A stretch of 64,000 nucleotides of DNA, taken from Anaerolinea sp. (GTDB lineage Bacteria; Chloroflexota; Limnocylindria; Limnocylindrales; CSP1-4). The position numbers and the translations under genes are program-made. Of this stretch, positions 1 to 10,713 are shown piece by piece. Positions within the stretch are counted from its first letter, which is position 1, and every line of letters starts with the position of its first letter. The stretch covers positions 117,667 through 181,666 of the forward strand of contig PNKK01000001.1 of NCBI GenBank assembly GCA_013822395.1. Direction: 5' to 3'. The notes beneath the pieces are model-generated. The model worked only from the letters and a program-made list of their open reading frames with translations, did no database searches and had not been told where the DNA came from.

Positions 1-1674
1 ATGACCACCGCCGAACGGACCCTGTCCACGACGTCGCTCTGGAGCCGCCTGTACGGCTTCGGCAGCGTCTTCGCCAAGACGGTCCGCGACTCGCGGCGGG
101 CAGCCATCATCGCCGGCGCGCTTCTCGCTGCCGTGTTCCTCGGCATCAGCAGGGCGATCGTGACCGAGTTCGACACGCCCGAGTCCCGCGCCGAGATCGA
201 CGCCCTGGTCGCGGCTGTGCCGCCGATCCTGCAGGGCCTTGCCGGCAAGGTCGTCAACGTCGGCACGCTGGGCGGATACCTGCAGTACAAGTACGGCACG
301 TTCTTCCCGCTCGTGCTCAGCCTGTGGTCGATCCTGGCCCTGTCCGGCACCCTCGCGGGTGAAGCCGCACGAGGCAGCCTCGAGTTCGTCGTCGCGACGG
401 GCAGATCGCGCCGGCGGGTCGCGCTCGAGAAGCTGTCGGGCCACGTGCTGATGCTGTCGCTGGCGATATTCGTGGCGTTCCTCTCGATCACCTACGCGGG
501 CTTCGCCTACCCGGTCCTTCCGGGCGACGAGATCAGCGTCCTCCAGGCCTTCGGCTACTCGATCTGGATGGGCCTGATCGTGCTCGCCGGCGGCGCCCTC
601 GCGTTCGCTCTCGCCCCGTTCGTCGGCCGTGGGGCCGCGGCCGGCATCGCCGGTTTCGTGACCTTCGCCGGCTTCATCCTGAACGGCTATCAGCAGCCCG
701 TTCCGGACCTGGCCCCGTTCGCCAACCTGACCTGGTGGGGCTGGACCCAGAACCACGTGGCCCTCGGCGGCGGGTTCGACTGGCCGTCGGTGGTCCTGGT
801 GGCGGTCGTGACGGTCATCCTGCTGGGCATCGGGGTCGAGGCGTTCGCCCGGCGCGACATCGGCGTCACGAGCTCCGTGCCGGTGCCGAGCATGCCTCGA
901 TCTCTGCTCGGCTTGTCCGGACCCGTGCCGCGCGCGATCAGCCTCAATCTCGGATCCGCGCTGGCCTGGGGCCTGGGCGTTGGATTCTTCGGGCTGGTCA
1001 TGGGTGCTACGGCCGGCGGATTCATGGAGGCATTGCGCAACTCGCCGCAGTTCCTGGAGCTCCTGTCGACGGCCTTTCCGAACGTCGACTACGCCTCGCC
1101 GAGCGGCTTCCTGCAGCTGCTCTTCGTCGAGTTCGGGGTGATCCTCACCGGGCTCGCGGCGGCGACCTTCGTCGGCGGCTGGGCGTCGGACGAGACGTCC
1201 GGGCGACTCGAGATGCTGCTTGCCGCGCCCCTGGCGCGGGTGCGCTGGGCGGTCGCCGGTGGCATCGGCATGCTCGTGAACGTCGCGGTCTTCGGCGGGC
1301 TCACCGCGGCGGGCATCGCCATCGGTGTCGGGTCCATCGGCGGCGACGTCGCCGGGCCTGTCGTCGGAGTGCTGGTTCTGGGCCTCTACGCGGCCGCCCT
1401 GGCCGGCGTCGGCCTGGCCGTCGGCGGCCTGTTCGGCACGCGCTTCGCCGCGCCGGTCGTCGTGGTGTTCGTCGTCGTGACCTGGTTCGTGCAGCTCCTC
1501 GGGCCGCTCCTCAACCTGCCGGACGTCATCCGCCAGCTGGCCCTGACCAGCCACTACGGCCAGCCGATGGTCGGAGTCTGGGATCCCGTCGGGATCGTCG
1601 CGTCGGTCGTGCTCGCGATCGGCGGCATCGGCGTGGGCGCAGTGGCCCTTGCTCGGCGGGACCTGCGGAGCTGA
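1..1674 (+). CDS. ABC-2 type export permease, polyketide/antibiotic-exporter-like
   Basis: A 557-residue integral membrane protein with about twelve hydrophobic segments in two similar halves (roughly residues 35-285 and 315-550). This is the layout of the large ABC-2 permeases annotated as exporters of polyketide antibiotics in actinobacteria and Chloroflexota. Such permeases pair with a separate ATPase, usually encoded just upstream, which here would lie outside the window. Each half carries a Glu-Ala/Gly-rich segment followed by an arginine-rich loop (near residues 120-142 and 395-412), probably facing the cytoplasm. The ATG is the first base of the window, so an earlier start cannot be excluded. 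The substrate is unknown; the family call rests on topology and motif style, not on a search. Confidence 0.75.
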   Translation: MTTAERTLSTTSLWSRLYGFGSVFAKTVRDSRRAAIIAGALLAAVFLGISRAIVTEFDTPESRAEIDALVAAVPPILQGLAGKVVNVGTLGGYLQYKYGTFFPLVLSLWSILALSGTLAGEAARGSLEFVVATGRSRRRVALEKLSGHVLMLSLAIFVAFLSITYAGFAYPVLPGDEISVLQAFGYSIWMGLIVLAGGALAFALAPFVGRGAAAGIAGFVTFAGFILNGYQQPVPDLAPFANLTWWGWTQNHVALGGGFDWPSVVLVAVVTVILLGIGVEAFARRDIGVTSSVPVPSMPRSLLGLSGPVPRAISLNLGSALAWGLGVGFFGLVMGATAGGFMEALRNSPQFLELLSTAFPNVDYASPSGFLQLLFVEFGVILTGLAAATFVGGWASDETSGRLEMLLAAPLARVRWAVAGGIGMLVNVAVFGGLTAAGIAIGVGSIGGDVAGPVVGVLVLGLYAAALAGVGLAVGGLFGTRFAAPVVVVFVVVTWFVQLLGPLLNLPDVIRQLALTSHYGQPMVGVWDPVGIVASVVLAIGGIGVGAVALARRDLRS

Positions 1675-2015
1675 TCGCCGTCCCGCCCCGGGTGCGGCTG
1701 AGACTGATCCCGCTGCTTGGCACCGGGGGCTGGTCCTCCCCGCGGTGCCACCGTTCGCCCTCGGTCTGGGCGGCGTCCTCATCGACGAGAGGTCCTCAGA
1801 AACGCCAAGCGCCTCTACAGACCTGTTCGGCATTTCTGCCCAACCAGATGAGGTGCGTCTCGCTGTCGACTTCGGAGGGTCTCGTCGCGACGGCGCAGCC
1901 CTCTCTGCCGGGCCGGCATCCCCTCAGAGCACCGTGAGCTCGCCTGCGACTCCGCCATTCGAGTGACCAATCGCCTTTCAGGGCCGACCTGCTCAGAAGA
2001 GGAAACGCTCGGGCG
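1675..2015. other. Intergenic region, no gene seen
   Basis: This 341-bp stretch lies between the convergent ABC permease and serine protease genes. The reading frames here are short and look like shadows without family motifs. The only structure found is the stem-loop at 1718-1750. Base composition falls in GC from about 1760 onward, marking the edge of a patch that runs to about 3.6 kb. Confidence 0.6.
1718..1750 (+). terminator. Stem-loop terminator candidate after the ABC permease
   Basis: TGGCACCG at 1718-1725 pairs with CGGTGCCA at 1743-1750. Four further G-C pairs extend the stem inward past a one-base bulge. It lies 43 nt after the permease stop codon. There is no T-run, so intrinsic termination is an inference from position and stability. 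Confidence 0.45.
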
Positions 2016-2783
2016 TCACCAGCCCTCGAGTGGCTTCGCGTACACGCCAGGGACGCCGGTGCCACAATCGCGTCCCCAGCTCACGATTCCGATGACAGGA
2101 CCTTCATCGAGGTCCTCGCCGGCGATGACGGGGCCACCGCTGTCGCCGATGCATGTGTCATCGGAAGGCACGCTCGCCGGGACCGCGCAGAGCATGGTCT
2201 GCTCATCGAACTGCCGCCCGGCCGTGGCCGCGCGGGCCTGACACTCGCTCGTCTCAAGCCGGAGCGGTTTCTGCGTAAGACGGCACGACGTGCGGCCACC
2301 GACATTCGTTCCTCCCCAGCCGAGCGCGAACACGCCGCCCCCAGGACGAGCGGCTGTGGACGTGTTTCGGACAGCGCCTGATACGGCCCACCCGTCAAGA
2401 CTCAGGCGCGCGAGGTCGTAGGCGCCTCGATCTCGATCATACTTCGGGTGTATCGTGATGCTCGAAACGCGCATCCGAATACCGTCGACAGCGGCGCTGC
2501 GACAGAGGTTGTCTGCTCCTACCACGACGTCAAGGTCGGACGCACGTCGGTCGGCCACACAGTGAGCTGCCGTCAGGACGATCCCAGCTTCGACGACCGC
2601 CCCACCACAGAATTGCCCATTGTAGATCGTGTTCAGGGGCGAACTCGCCGCAACTAAGGCGACGACTCCTCGCACCGGGTGACCGACAATCTGACGCCCG
2701 ACGGAGGTCTGGGAGCGTGGTGACGCGATCGTTGCGATAACCGCGGCCAGCGCCACTGCGCCCCAGGGCAGCGCGCGCCTCAC
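2016..2783 (-). CDS. Secreted trypsin-like serine protease (S1 family)
   Basis: A 255-residue S1-fold endopeptidase. An N-terminal signal or anchor (residues 1-22) is followed by a possible zymogen site near QIVGHPVRG. All three catalytic motifs are visible: His in TAAHC (about residue 73), Asp in the AYDLARLSL segment (about 120) and Ser in GDSGGPV (about 216). Cysteine spacing fits disulphides in an exported protein. The start is GTG at 2783, overlapping the stop of the upstream gene by 4 nt, so the two are translationally coupled. The protein ends soon after GVYAKPLEGW, lacking the usual final helix (the ...W(I/L) segment), so the 3' end may be truncated or frameshifted. Base composition is lower in GC than the neighbouring transporters, hinting at acquisition. 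The substrate is unknown. Confidence 0.85.
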   Translation of the reverse strand: MRRALPWGAVALAAVIATIASPRSQTSVGRQIVGHPVRGVVALVAASSPLNTIYNGQFCGGAVVEAGIVLTAAHCVADRRASDLDVVVGADNLCRSAAVDGIRMRVSSITIHPKYDRDRGAYDLARLSLDGWAVSGAVRNTSTAARPGGGVFALGWGGTNVGGRTSCRLTQKPLRLETSECQARAATAGRQFDEQTMLCAVPASVPSDDTCIGDSGGPVIAGEDLDEGPVIGIVSWGRDCGTGVPGVYAKPLEGW

Positions 2784-3355
2784 GGGTCGGACACGACAAG
2801 CCCAAGCGCCAACATCGTCTCGTACTCGGCGCCGCCACTCTCGTACCTAAGTCGTAAGCCGTCGATCACTCCCTCACCAGCACCTGCAACGCGACTGAGC
2901 CCGATCACTGCGGTCGGCAGACGGCAGGCGTCGTCTGTGACCGGAAGCATCGCCCCATCGACGGAGCGAGTCACGAGGCTGGGAATCGGGTACTCGCGAG
3001 CCGTCACAGGGATCCCGCATCCGTACGCGACGTCAACTCCAAGCACGTTTAGTCCCCTCGTGCCCGCCGGTTCGATCGACCGCAGGTAGATCGTCTCGCG
3101 TGTAGGATTCGGTGGGAGCGGCATGGTCCAAGTGAGCGTCTGGCCGGGTGCGGCGCGTGTCGTGACGCCCGCACGCCCGTCGTATCGGATCGGTCCCTCC
3201 TGGCGGGGTCGAAGGGCGACGCTCACCGCCACCGCAACGGTCACAGCGAGCACCACGCCTGCTAGAGTCAGCGGCGCGAGTCGGCGCAGCGCCCTCTGTG
3301 TCGACTTCGACTCCTCGCGCTCACTTTCCCGACGACCCGCGCAGCATACGGCCAT
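2780..3355 (-). CDS. Membrane-anchored protein of unknown function, coupled to the protease
   Basis: The family was not recognised. From the ATG at 3355 the product has 191 residues: a charged Arg/Glu/Ser-rich cytoplasmic segment (1-28), one transmembrane helix (about residues 33-52, Ala/Val-rich) and an extracellular domain of about 135 residues with two cysteines (near the YGCGIP and DDACRL segments). The stop overlaps the protease GTG by 4 nt, so the two proteins are probably made together; an inhibitor, anchor or substrate role for this one is only inferred. The frame stays open upstream to 3727 but that part overlaps a decayed gene fragment and looks non-coding. No convincing ribosome-binding site marks the start. 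Confidence 0.5.
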   Translation of the reverse strand: MAVCCAGRRESEREESKSTQRALRRLAPLTLAGVVLAVTVAVAVSVALRPRQEGPIRYDGRAGVTTRAAPGQTLTWTMPLPPNPTRETIYLRSIEPAGTRGLNVLGVDVAYGCGIPVTAREYPIPSLVTRSVDGAMLPVTDDACRLPTAVIGLSRVAGAGEGVIDGLRLRYESGGAEYETMLALGLVVSDP

Positions 3356-3522
3356 GACGTGTTCGACCCACAAAGTTGCCCGTTCTTGAAGAAGCTGAAG
3401 CTGATCTTGGTGCTCTGGTCGAAGCCAGTGCTTGTGGATAGCTGCACGCCGGCTCGGGTCATCGGCTCGGCGCTCAGGCCGCCGAGCATGGCGACCTCGG
3501 CCTGACTCGTTCGCGGCTTCTT
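3268..3522 (-). pseudogene. Remnant of a secreted-protein C-terminal domain
   Basis: Just after an in-frame TAG, this frame reads KKPRTSQAEVAMLGG, then GVQLSTSTGFDQSTKISFSF, then a FKNGQLCGSNTSWP...VVGK segment. This pattern closely matches the gene remnant at 63.2-63.4 kb, which has GIDLSVKAGFNSTTW, then YEFVFSTAGRLCGSNTTYP...VVGKGP. The conserved Gly-Phe, LCGSNT and AA(R/Q)VVGK points make common ancestry convincing. Only the last 65 or so residues of the family survive here, with no signal peptide or start. The frame then runs on past the natural end into the gene starting at 3355. I interpret it as a broken copy. Family function is unknown. Confidence 0.6.
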
Positions 3523-3818
3523 CTAGCCTGAAACGTGAATGACCTGAATGGAACCTCCAAGCGGCCATGCTAACGCTAACGGGTGGTTGGGGGTGGATGT
3601 CAATGGGTAGGTGTACGTATGTTGATGGGGTGTCTTCCGCCGACATCGCGCTCATTCGTGCCTGTGGACGGGCGGCACGAGGTGATCGACGACCTTCATC
3701 CCGGTCATCGGCGCAGGGGGATCGCACGGCGAGAGGTCGCCCGCTGACGCCCGAGACACCCTGACGCCCGAGACACCCTGGCGCCCGACGTCACGGAGAG
3801 TCGGTAGACTCGCAGGCG
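3523..3818. other. Intergenic region upstream of an EamA gene
   Basis: No gene is supported in this stretch. It contains a lower-GC patch around 3530-3640, possibly the remaining 5' side of the decayed gene, and a short tandem repeat at 3745-3790 just before the EamA gene at 3819. Confidence 0.5.
3745..3790. repeat. 17-bp tandem repeat, 2.7 copies
   Basis: The unit TGACGCCCGAGACACCC is repeated perfectly at 3745-3761 and 3762-3778, with a partial variant at 3779-3790. It sits 28 bp upstream of the EamA start. It may be only a replication-slippage array. Confidence 0.8.
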
Positions 3819-4715
3819 ATGCCGCCCGTTGCGCTCGCCTTGGTCATCGTGGCGGCGGTTCTCCACGCCGGCTGGAACGTCCTCCTCAAGACGTCCGGCG
3901 ATCCGCTCCGGACGGCCGTCCGGCTCCAAGCGATCGGCACGGCCGTGCTCGTGCCGCTCGGGGTCGTCGCCTGGTTCCTCGGTGGCCGCCCGCCGCTCGA
4001 GCCGGCCGGCGTCGCTCTGGCGCTCGGCAGCGGTGCCCTCGAGGCCGTCTACTTCGTCTGCCTCTCGGCGGCCTACGGACGGGGTGACCTGTCGCTCGTC
4101 TACCCGCTCGCCCGCGGCAGTGCGCCGCTGCTGTCCATCCTCATCGGGATCGGGCTGCTCGGGGAGCGCCTGGGGCTGCCGGCGGCGATCGGCGTCGCCG
4201 CCCTCGTGACCGGGATTCTGCTCGTCGCCCGGCCGTGGCGCGCGCTGCGGGCGGCCGGCCGCGAGCACCGCGGCGCGATCGGGTTCGCCCTCGCGACGGG
4301 CGCGTCCATCGCCGCCTACTCGGCCGTGGACCGGGTGGGCGTGCGGATCCTGGAGCCATGGCTGTACGGCGCGTTCCTGGCCGTCTTCGCGACCGTGATC
4401 CTCGCGGTCACGGTGGAGGTTGGGCGTCGCTCGGGGATCATCTCCACGCCCGTCGTCGCGGAGCGCCCGACCTCGCTCTGGCGCGACGGCGTGGCCGGTG
4501 TCCTAGCGCTGACCGCCTACCTCCTCATCCTGTTTGCGTACTCCCAGGCCCCGCTCGCGGCGGTCGCCCCGCTCCGCGAGTCGGGGATCGTGCTGGCTGC
4601 GGCCTGGGGTGCGCTCCGGCTCGGGGAATCGAACGGCCGGCGCGAGGCGATCACCCGGATCGCGGCGGCGGCGCTGGTCGTGGTCGGGGTGGTCCTGCTG
4701 GCGATCTCGCGCTGA
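3819..4715 (+). CDS. EamA-family (DMT) transporter
   Basis: A 298-residue drug/metabolite-superfamily carrier with ten predicted transmembrane helices in two five-helix repeats. Family marks are HAGWNVLLK in helix 1 (residues 15-23) and, at the end of the first half, the helix-4 signature YPLARGSAPLLS, where EamA proteins typically have YP(L/I)ARG. The second half repeats the fold, with ESGIVLAAAWG at about residues 254-264. Members move amino acids, nucleosides or other small metabolites across the inner membrane; nothing here identifies the substrate. It is convergent with a second EamA gene at 4957-5889, but the two are not close copies. Confidence 0.88.
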   Translation: MPPVALALVIVAAVLHAGWNVLLKTSGDPLRTAVRLQAIGTAVLVPLGVVAWFLGGRPPLEPAGVALALGSGALEAVYFVCLSAAYGRGDLSLVYPLARGSAPLLSILIGIGLLGERLGLPAAIGVAALVTGILLVARPWRALRAAGREHRGAIGFALATGASIAAYSAVDRVGVRILEPWLYGAFLAVFATVILAVTVEVGRRSGIISTPVVAERPTSLWRDGVAGVLALTAYLLILFAYSQAPLAAVAPLRESGIVLAAAWGALRLGESNGRREAITRIAAAALVVVGVVLLAISR

Positions 4716-4734
4716 GGTGCGGCCCGGGCCGCCG

Positions 4735-4849
4735 TGATCGAGCTGGCTCATCAGAATCGCCGCGGACGAGCGTGGCCGCCCACGACTTCTGTCGATTCCG
4801 CGACTCCGCCGAGCATGGACGGGCCCGGTTTGATGAGCCACGTCGATCA
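4735..4849. repeat. 115-bp intergenic element with 19-bp inverted ends
   Basis: TGATCGAGCTGGCTCATCA at 4735-4753 and TGATGAGCCACGTCGATCA at 4831-4849 are inverted repeats matching at 17 of 19 positions. The element fills most of the gap between two convergent EamA genes. It could be a REPIN/MITE-type unit or a long stem acting as a bidirectional terminator. Its ends differ from the 46.4/54.5/58.6 kb family. A short GCGGCCGGC tandem array follows at about 4857-4880. Confidence 0.6.
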
Positions 4850-4956
4850 GCGCGCGGCCGGCGCGGCCGGCGCGGCCGGGTCCGGGTCGAGGAGATCGTG
4901 CCAGCGCCGATCGCGAGAGTCACACCCGGACGGCCCTGCCCGCGGGTCTGCGAGGG

Positions 4957-5889
4957 TCAGGCGGCGTCGACCGGTGGCGGTGTCCGACCGAAGATCCGGC
5001 GCTGGCCGAAGCGGCTGTTCACCAGGGCCACGCCGCCGATGACCAACGCGGTTCCGACGAGCACCCCGGCGTCCACGACCTCGCTCAGCACGAGCGCGCC
5101 CGCGACGATCCCGACGATCGGCAGGAGGTAGGCGACCATCGACGTCCGCGTCGCGCCCCACGACTGGAGAAGCCGGAAGAAGCAGAGGTAGGCAAGCCCC
5201 GAGCCGAGCAGGCCGAGCCACGCGATCGCGAAGATCGACCGCCCCGTCCATTGGACGTCGAACGGGCGCTCGGTCAGGAGCGCGATCGTCCCCGTGATCA
5301 CGAACGCGAAGCCGACCTGGAAGAGAGCGGGGATCATCGGTCGCAGGCCCCGCACGTTCCGACGGGCGTAGACGGCCCCGAACCCGTACGACGCGGTGGA
5401 GGCCAGGAGGGCGAGCTCGCCGCTGATCGCGCCGGGCCCGCCGCCGGATCCGAGGCCGCGGCCGACGAGGATGATCACCCCCGTGTAGCCAACGGCGAGG
5501 CCGGCAAGGCGGTTCACCGTGATCGGCTCGTCATGCAGGAAGAGGGCCGCGATCACGATCGTGAAGAGCGGCACGCCACCGTTGAGGATGGCCGCGACCG
5601 CCGAATCCACCGATTGCTCCGCCGAGGTGATCAACGCGAAGGGCAGCGCAATGTTCACCACCGACATCACGAGGAGGTGCCCGTACATCTTCGGCTCGCG
5701 CGGCAGGCGCTCACGGGCGATCGCCACGACCGCGACCAGGAGGACGAGGCCGGTCCCGAGCCGCGCCGCCACGAGCGTGAACGTCGGCAGCGTCTCGACC
5801 CCGATCTTGATGAACAGGTAGGACGTGCCCCACATCAGCCCGAGCGCGAGGAAGAGGATCCAGTCCAGCCTGCTGCCGCGCGACGTCAT
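4957..5889 (-). CDS. EamA-family (DMT) transporter
   Basis: A 310-residue ten-helix carrier of the drug/metabolite superfamily. The N-terminus shows the usual helix-1 segment LALGLMWGTSYLFIKIG (residues 15-31). The end of helix 4 carries LNGGVPLFTIVIAALFLHDE, close to the family consensus around the P-x-F/W motif (residues 100-119). The second repeat includes SWGATRTSMVAYLLPIVG (about 245-262), the commonest EamA signature. The last 20 residues form a basic cytoplasmic tail. The ATG at 5889 has no overlapping neighbour. It is likely an exporter or importer of small metabolites; the substrate is not determinable. Confidence 0.9.
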   Translation of the reverse strand: MTSRGSRLDWILFLALGLMWGTSYLFIKIGVETLPTFTLVAARLGTGLVLLVAVVAIARERLPREPKMYGHLLVMSVVNIALPFALITSAEQSVDSAVAAILNGGVPLFTIVIAALFLHDEPITVNRLAGLAVGYTGVIILVGRGLGSGGGPGAISGELALLASTASYGFGAVYARRNVRGLRPMIPALFQVGFAFVITGTIALLTERPFDVQWTGRSIFAIAWLGLLGSGLAYLCFFRLLQSWGATRTSMVAYLLPIVGIVAGALVLSEVVDAGVLVGTALVIGGVALVNSRFGQRRIFGRTPPPVDAA

Positions 5890-5968
5890 CGGCGGATGAT
5901 AGAGGCGTTTGGCCTACCGGGGTGGGCCAAGGCGCGCCGGGGCTGCGACGGCCCGCTACCATCCGCTG

Positions 5969-7269
5969 GTGCTCGCCATCCGTTGGCTCTTCGTCCTCGT
6001 GGGGGCGATTCTCGGCGTCTTCTACCCGTTCGTGCCCCCGATTCTCGCCGAGCGGGGGTTCACGCCGGCCGAGATCGGGCTCACGACCGCCCTGGCCGCC
6101 GTCGCCTTCACCCTGTCCGTGCCCGTCTGGGGCCACCTGGCGGATTTCGTCCTCGGTCGGGTGGTCGCGCTTCGCATCGCGGCCGTCGGCTCGACGATTG
6201 CCGTCCTCGGGCTTGTCCTCGACGGCCCGCCGGTCGTCATCGGCCTGCTCATCATCGGCTACGCGGCGTTCGAATCCGCGCTGGCGCCGCTCGCGGATGC
6301 CGTCGCCGTCAACGCGCTGAGCGCTGCGCCTCGGTCGTACCCGCGAGTCCGGCTCCTGTCCAGCCTGGGCTTCGCCGGTGCCTCCATCCTCGCCGGCCGG
6401 CTGTACGACGAGACCGGGTTCGGGCCGGCCCCGTTCCTGTGGGCCGTCACCGGGCTGGCGATCCTCGTCGTGACCCGCTGGATCCCGGACGTCCCGAGAT
6501 TCCGGGGACCGAGCCCGGGCGACGCTGCCCCCAGCGACGCCGCGCCCGGCTCCCCCGTGCCCAGCACCCTCACGCCCGGCGGCGTCCCTGCGCCCGGCGT
6601 CCCTGCGCCCGGCGTCCCTGCGCCCGGCGCCTCGACGCGCGCCGAGCCCCGCCTCGCCCGCTCTCGTGGTGGGTCGTTCGTCCTGGTGCTCCGGACACAG
6701 CCGCGCCTGCGCGGCCTGCTGCTGGGCCTTGGGCTCGTCCACGTCGGTATGCTCGCCGGCTTCACGTTCCTGGCGCTGCGTCTCCTCGACCTCGGCGGGC
6801 AGGCCTCGGACGTGGCGCTGTCGGCCGGCATCTCCGCGATTGCCGAGATCCCGGCGATGGCGCTCGTCCCTCGGATCGTCGGGCGGGTCGGAGTCCGGGC
6901 CCTGCTCGTGGCCGGCATCCTGCTGTACGGGCTGGTGATGGTCTCCTGGGCGTTTCTCGCCGACCCGAGCCTCATCATCGCCACGCGGCTGGCCAGCGGC
7001 GTCGCCCTCGCTGTGATCACGATTGCCGCAGTGATGACGATCGCCGCGCTTCTGCCGGCCGAGCTCCAGGCGACCGGGCAGGGCCTGTATCAGACCGTCG
7101 GATTCGGGGTCGCGGCCATCGTCGCCAACGCGGTCGGGGGTCTCGTCTACGGGTCGGGCGGCGCCACGCCCCTGTTCCTGGGCACTGCCGTCCTCGCCGT
7201 CCTCGGCGCCGTCGTGGCCTGGAGGTTCACACCGGCCCCCACGAACATGGCTCCGGTACGATCCGGACC

Positions 7270-7273
<4 letters not shown>
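5969..7273 (+). CDS. Major facilitator superfamily transporter beside galK
   Basis: An MFS carrier with twelve hydrophobic segments, about 434 residues from the GTG at 5969. A TTG at 5909 would add 20 poorly conserved residues. It resembles the MFS_1-like/LacY-related group: the N-terminus runs VFYPFVPPILAERGFTPAEI, typical of nucleoside/galactoside symporters and phenyl-propionate permease relatives. The central cytoplasmic loop is Pro/Ala-rich and holds a coding tandem repeat (VPAPG repeated). The stop overlaps the galK ATG by 4 nt, so carrier and kinase are one transcriptional unit. A galactose or galactoside proton symporter is the natural inference. No substrate-specific residue was identified. 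Confidence 0.8.
6581..6625 (+). repeat. In-frame 15-bp minisatellite in the MFS gene
   Basis: The unit GGCGTCCCTGCGCCC occurs three times without error and encodes repeated Gly-Val-Pro-Ala-Pro. It lies in the long cytoplasmic loop between the two six-helix halves, where length variation should be tolerated. Confidence 0.9.
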
Positions 7274-8478
<1,205 letters not shown>

Positions 8479-8509
8479 TCTGCGCCCGAATGCTGAACCG
8501 CGCCGGGGG

Positions 8510-10713
8510 TCAGTCGGTCGTCAGCACCCAGATCCGGGCGCTGAAGTCGCCGCGCGGCGCTCCCGTCGGTGGGTCCTCGGGCTCGAGACCCAGCCCGACG
8601 GCCATGAGGAGATCCCCGCCGCGCCGGACGGCATCGCCGCCGAGGCCGGGCCATGGCTCGACGCGGTAGGTCGCGTCCGGGTCCAGGCCGCGCAGGCGGA
8701 GCCGGTCCGGCGGCGGGACCGGGCGCGCCAGGATCCGGATGTGCGCGACGAGCGCCGTCCGCCGGTCCGGCCCCACGACCATCCACGCGACATCGTCCCG
8801 CCCGAGCGGGCTCCGCAGACGGAGGAAGCGCCCCCTCTGGAAGACGTCGCGATGCTCCCGGTAGAACGCGATCTGGGCCCGGATCTCCGTCCGCTCGCCG
8901 TCCGAGATGGTTCGGGGATCCAGCTCGTAGCCGAAGACCCCGAAGAACGCCACCGCCGCCCGGGTCCCGAGTGGCGTGACCCGTCCGACCTGGTGATTCG
9001 GGACGGCCGAGACGTGGGCGCCCATCGAGCTGAGCGGGTAGACGTGCGAGGCGCCCCACTGGATCGTCAGGCGCTCGATGGCATCGGTGTCGTCGCTCGT
9101 CCAGGCCTGCGGCGCGTAGGCCAGCATCCCGGGGTCGAATCGCCCGCCGCCCCCGGCGCACGACTCGAACAGGATCTCCGGGAAGCGCGTGGTCAGGCGG
9201 CGCCAGAGCTCGTAGGCGCCGAGCATGTGGCGGTGAAAGAATTCGCCCTGCCGTTCGGGCGAGAGCGAGCCGCCGTACGGCTCGGTGATGTTCCGGTTCA
9301 TGTCCCACTTGACGTAGCGGATCGACGCACTCCCGAGGACGTCGGCAACGGCCGCCTCGAGGTGGTCCACGACCTCCGGACGTGACAGGTCCAGAACGAG
9401 CTGTTGACGGCTCTCTGTCCGGGGCCGGCCGGGCACACCGATCGCCCAATCGGGATGCTCCGCGAAGAGTCGACTGCGCGGGCTGACCATCTCGGGCTCG
9501 ATCCACAGACCGAACGACATGCCCATCGCCTCCACCTCGGCCGCGAGGGGGGCGAGGCCGTCGGGGAGCTTGCGCCGGTCGACGACCCAATCGCCGAGCG
9601 AGCTCGTGTCGCTGTCGCGCTCGCCGAACCAGCCGTCGTCGAGGACGAACAGCTCGATGCCGAGGTCGGCCGTCGCCCTGGCCATCTCGAGGAGGCGCCG
9701 GTGGTCGAAGTCGAAGTAGACGCCCTCCCAACTGTTCAGGAGGACGGGCCGCGGGCGATCCCGCCAGGTCCCACGGGCGAGCCTCTCCCGATAGAGGCCG
9801 TGGAGGGCGTCGCTCAGCGCGCCGATCCCGCCGTCCGACCAGGCGATGACGGCCTCCGGAGTCGTGAACGTTGCCCCGGGCTCCAGCGTCCAGGCGAACC
9901 CGTCCGGGTGGAGTCCGATCCGGGCGCGGGTCGAGCCGCGCGGCCCGACCTCCGCTTCGGCGAGGAAGTTGCCGGAGTAGACGAGCGAGAAGGCGAACCC
10001 CTCGCCGTGGACCTCGTCCGCCCCCGGCCGGAGGAGGAAGAGCGACGGATCCTGCTGGTGGCCGGTGGCGCCTCGCAGGCTGCCCAGGGAACGACGACCC
10101 GGCTGGAGCGGCGCGCGGTGAGGATGGCGCTCGCGGGCCCAGGCGCCACTGAACCCGAGCAGCTCCCACGGACCGTCCGGCAGGTCGATCGACGAGCTCA
10201 TCGCCGTGCGGATCACCAGCCGGCCATCTCCGGTGCTCGTGAGCCGCATGGACCGGGTGATGATCGGCCGGTCCTCGAAGATCGTCAGGCTGAGGGTGAC
10301 CCGGAGACCGGAGATCCGGTCGGCCAGGTCGATCTCCACGGTCGTCGCCTCGCTTGGTGCTTCGACATAGGTCGACGGGAGGCCCTCGAGCGCCGGCTTA
10401 CCGGCCATGATCCGGTGGTCCTCGTAGACAAGGTCGAGGACGGTAGCGCCGTCCGGTCCCTCGACGACGAGGGCGGGGATACGGAAATCGCCGCTGCCGG
10501 GGGCCGGGACCGCCAGGCCGATCGGATCGTCGACGCGGTTGGAGAACCCGCGGAAGTCCGCGGGGCCGAGGTGGCGGTACGAGGCCGCCGGGTCCAGCGG
10601 CGCCCCGACGTGGAGCTGGCCGAGCCAGTCGTTCTCGAGGACGGCGAGGACCAGGCTGAGCCGGCCGTTGTGGAGGTGCAGCTCGCGAGTGGCGTCCTGC
10701 CAGGTGATGGGCA

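Noticed and set aside
2016..2065. Definite frameshift at the 3' end of the protease gene
   Set aside because: Other frames beyond GVYAK do not give a clear W-(I/L) helix, so truncation rather than a proven frameshift is reported.
5251..7269. Very long open frame running into galK from upstream
   Set aside because: The upstream part is Arg/Pro-rich shadow translation of the EamA and MFS genes, common at high GC; GHMP homology begins only after 7270.
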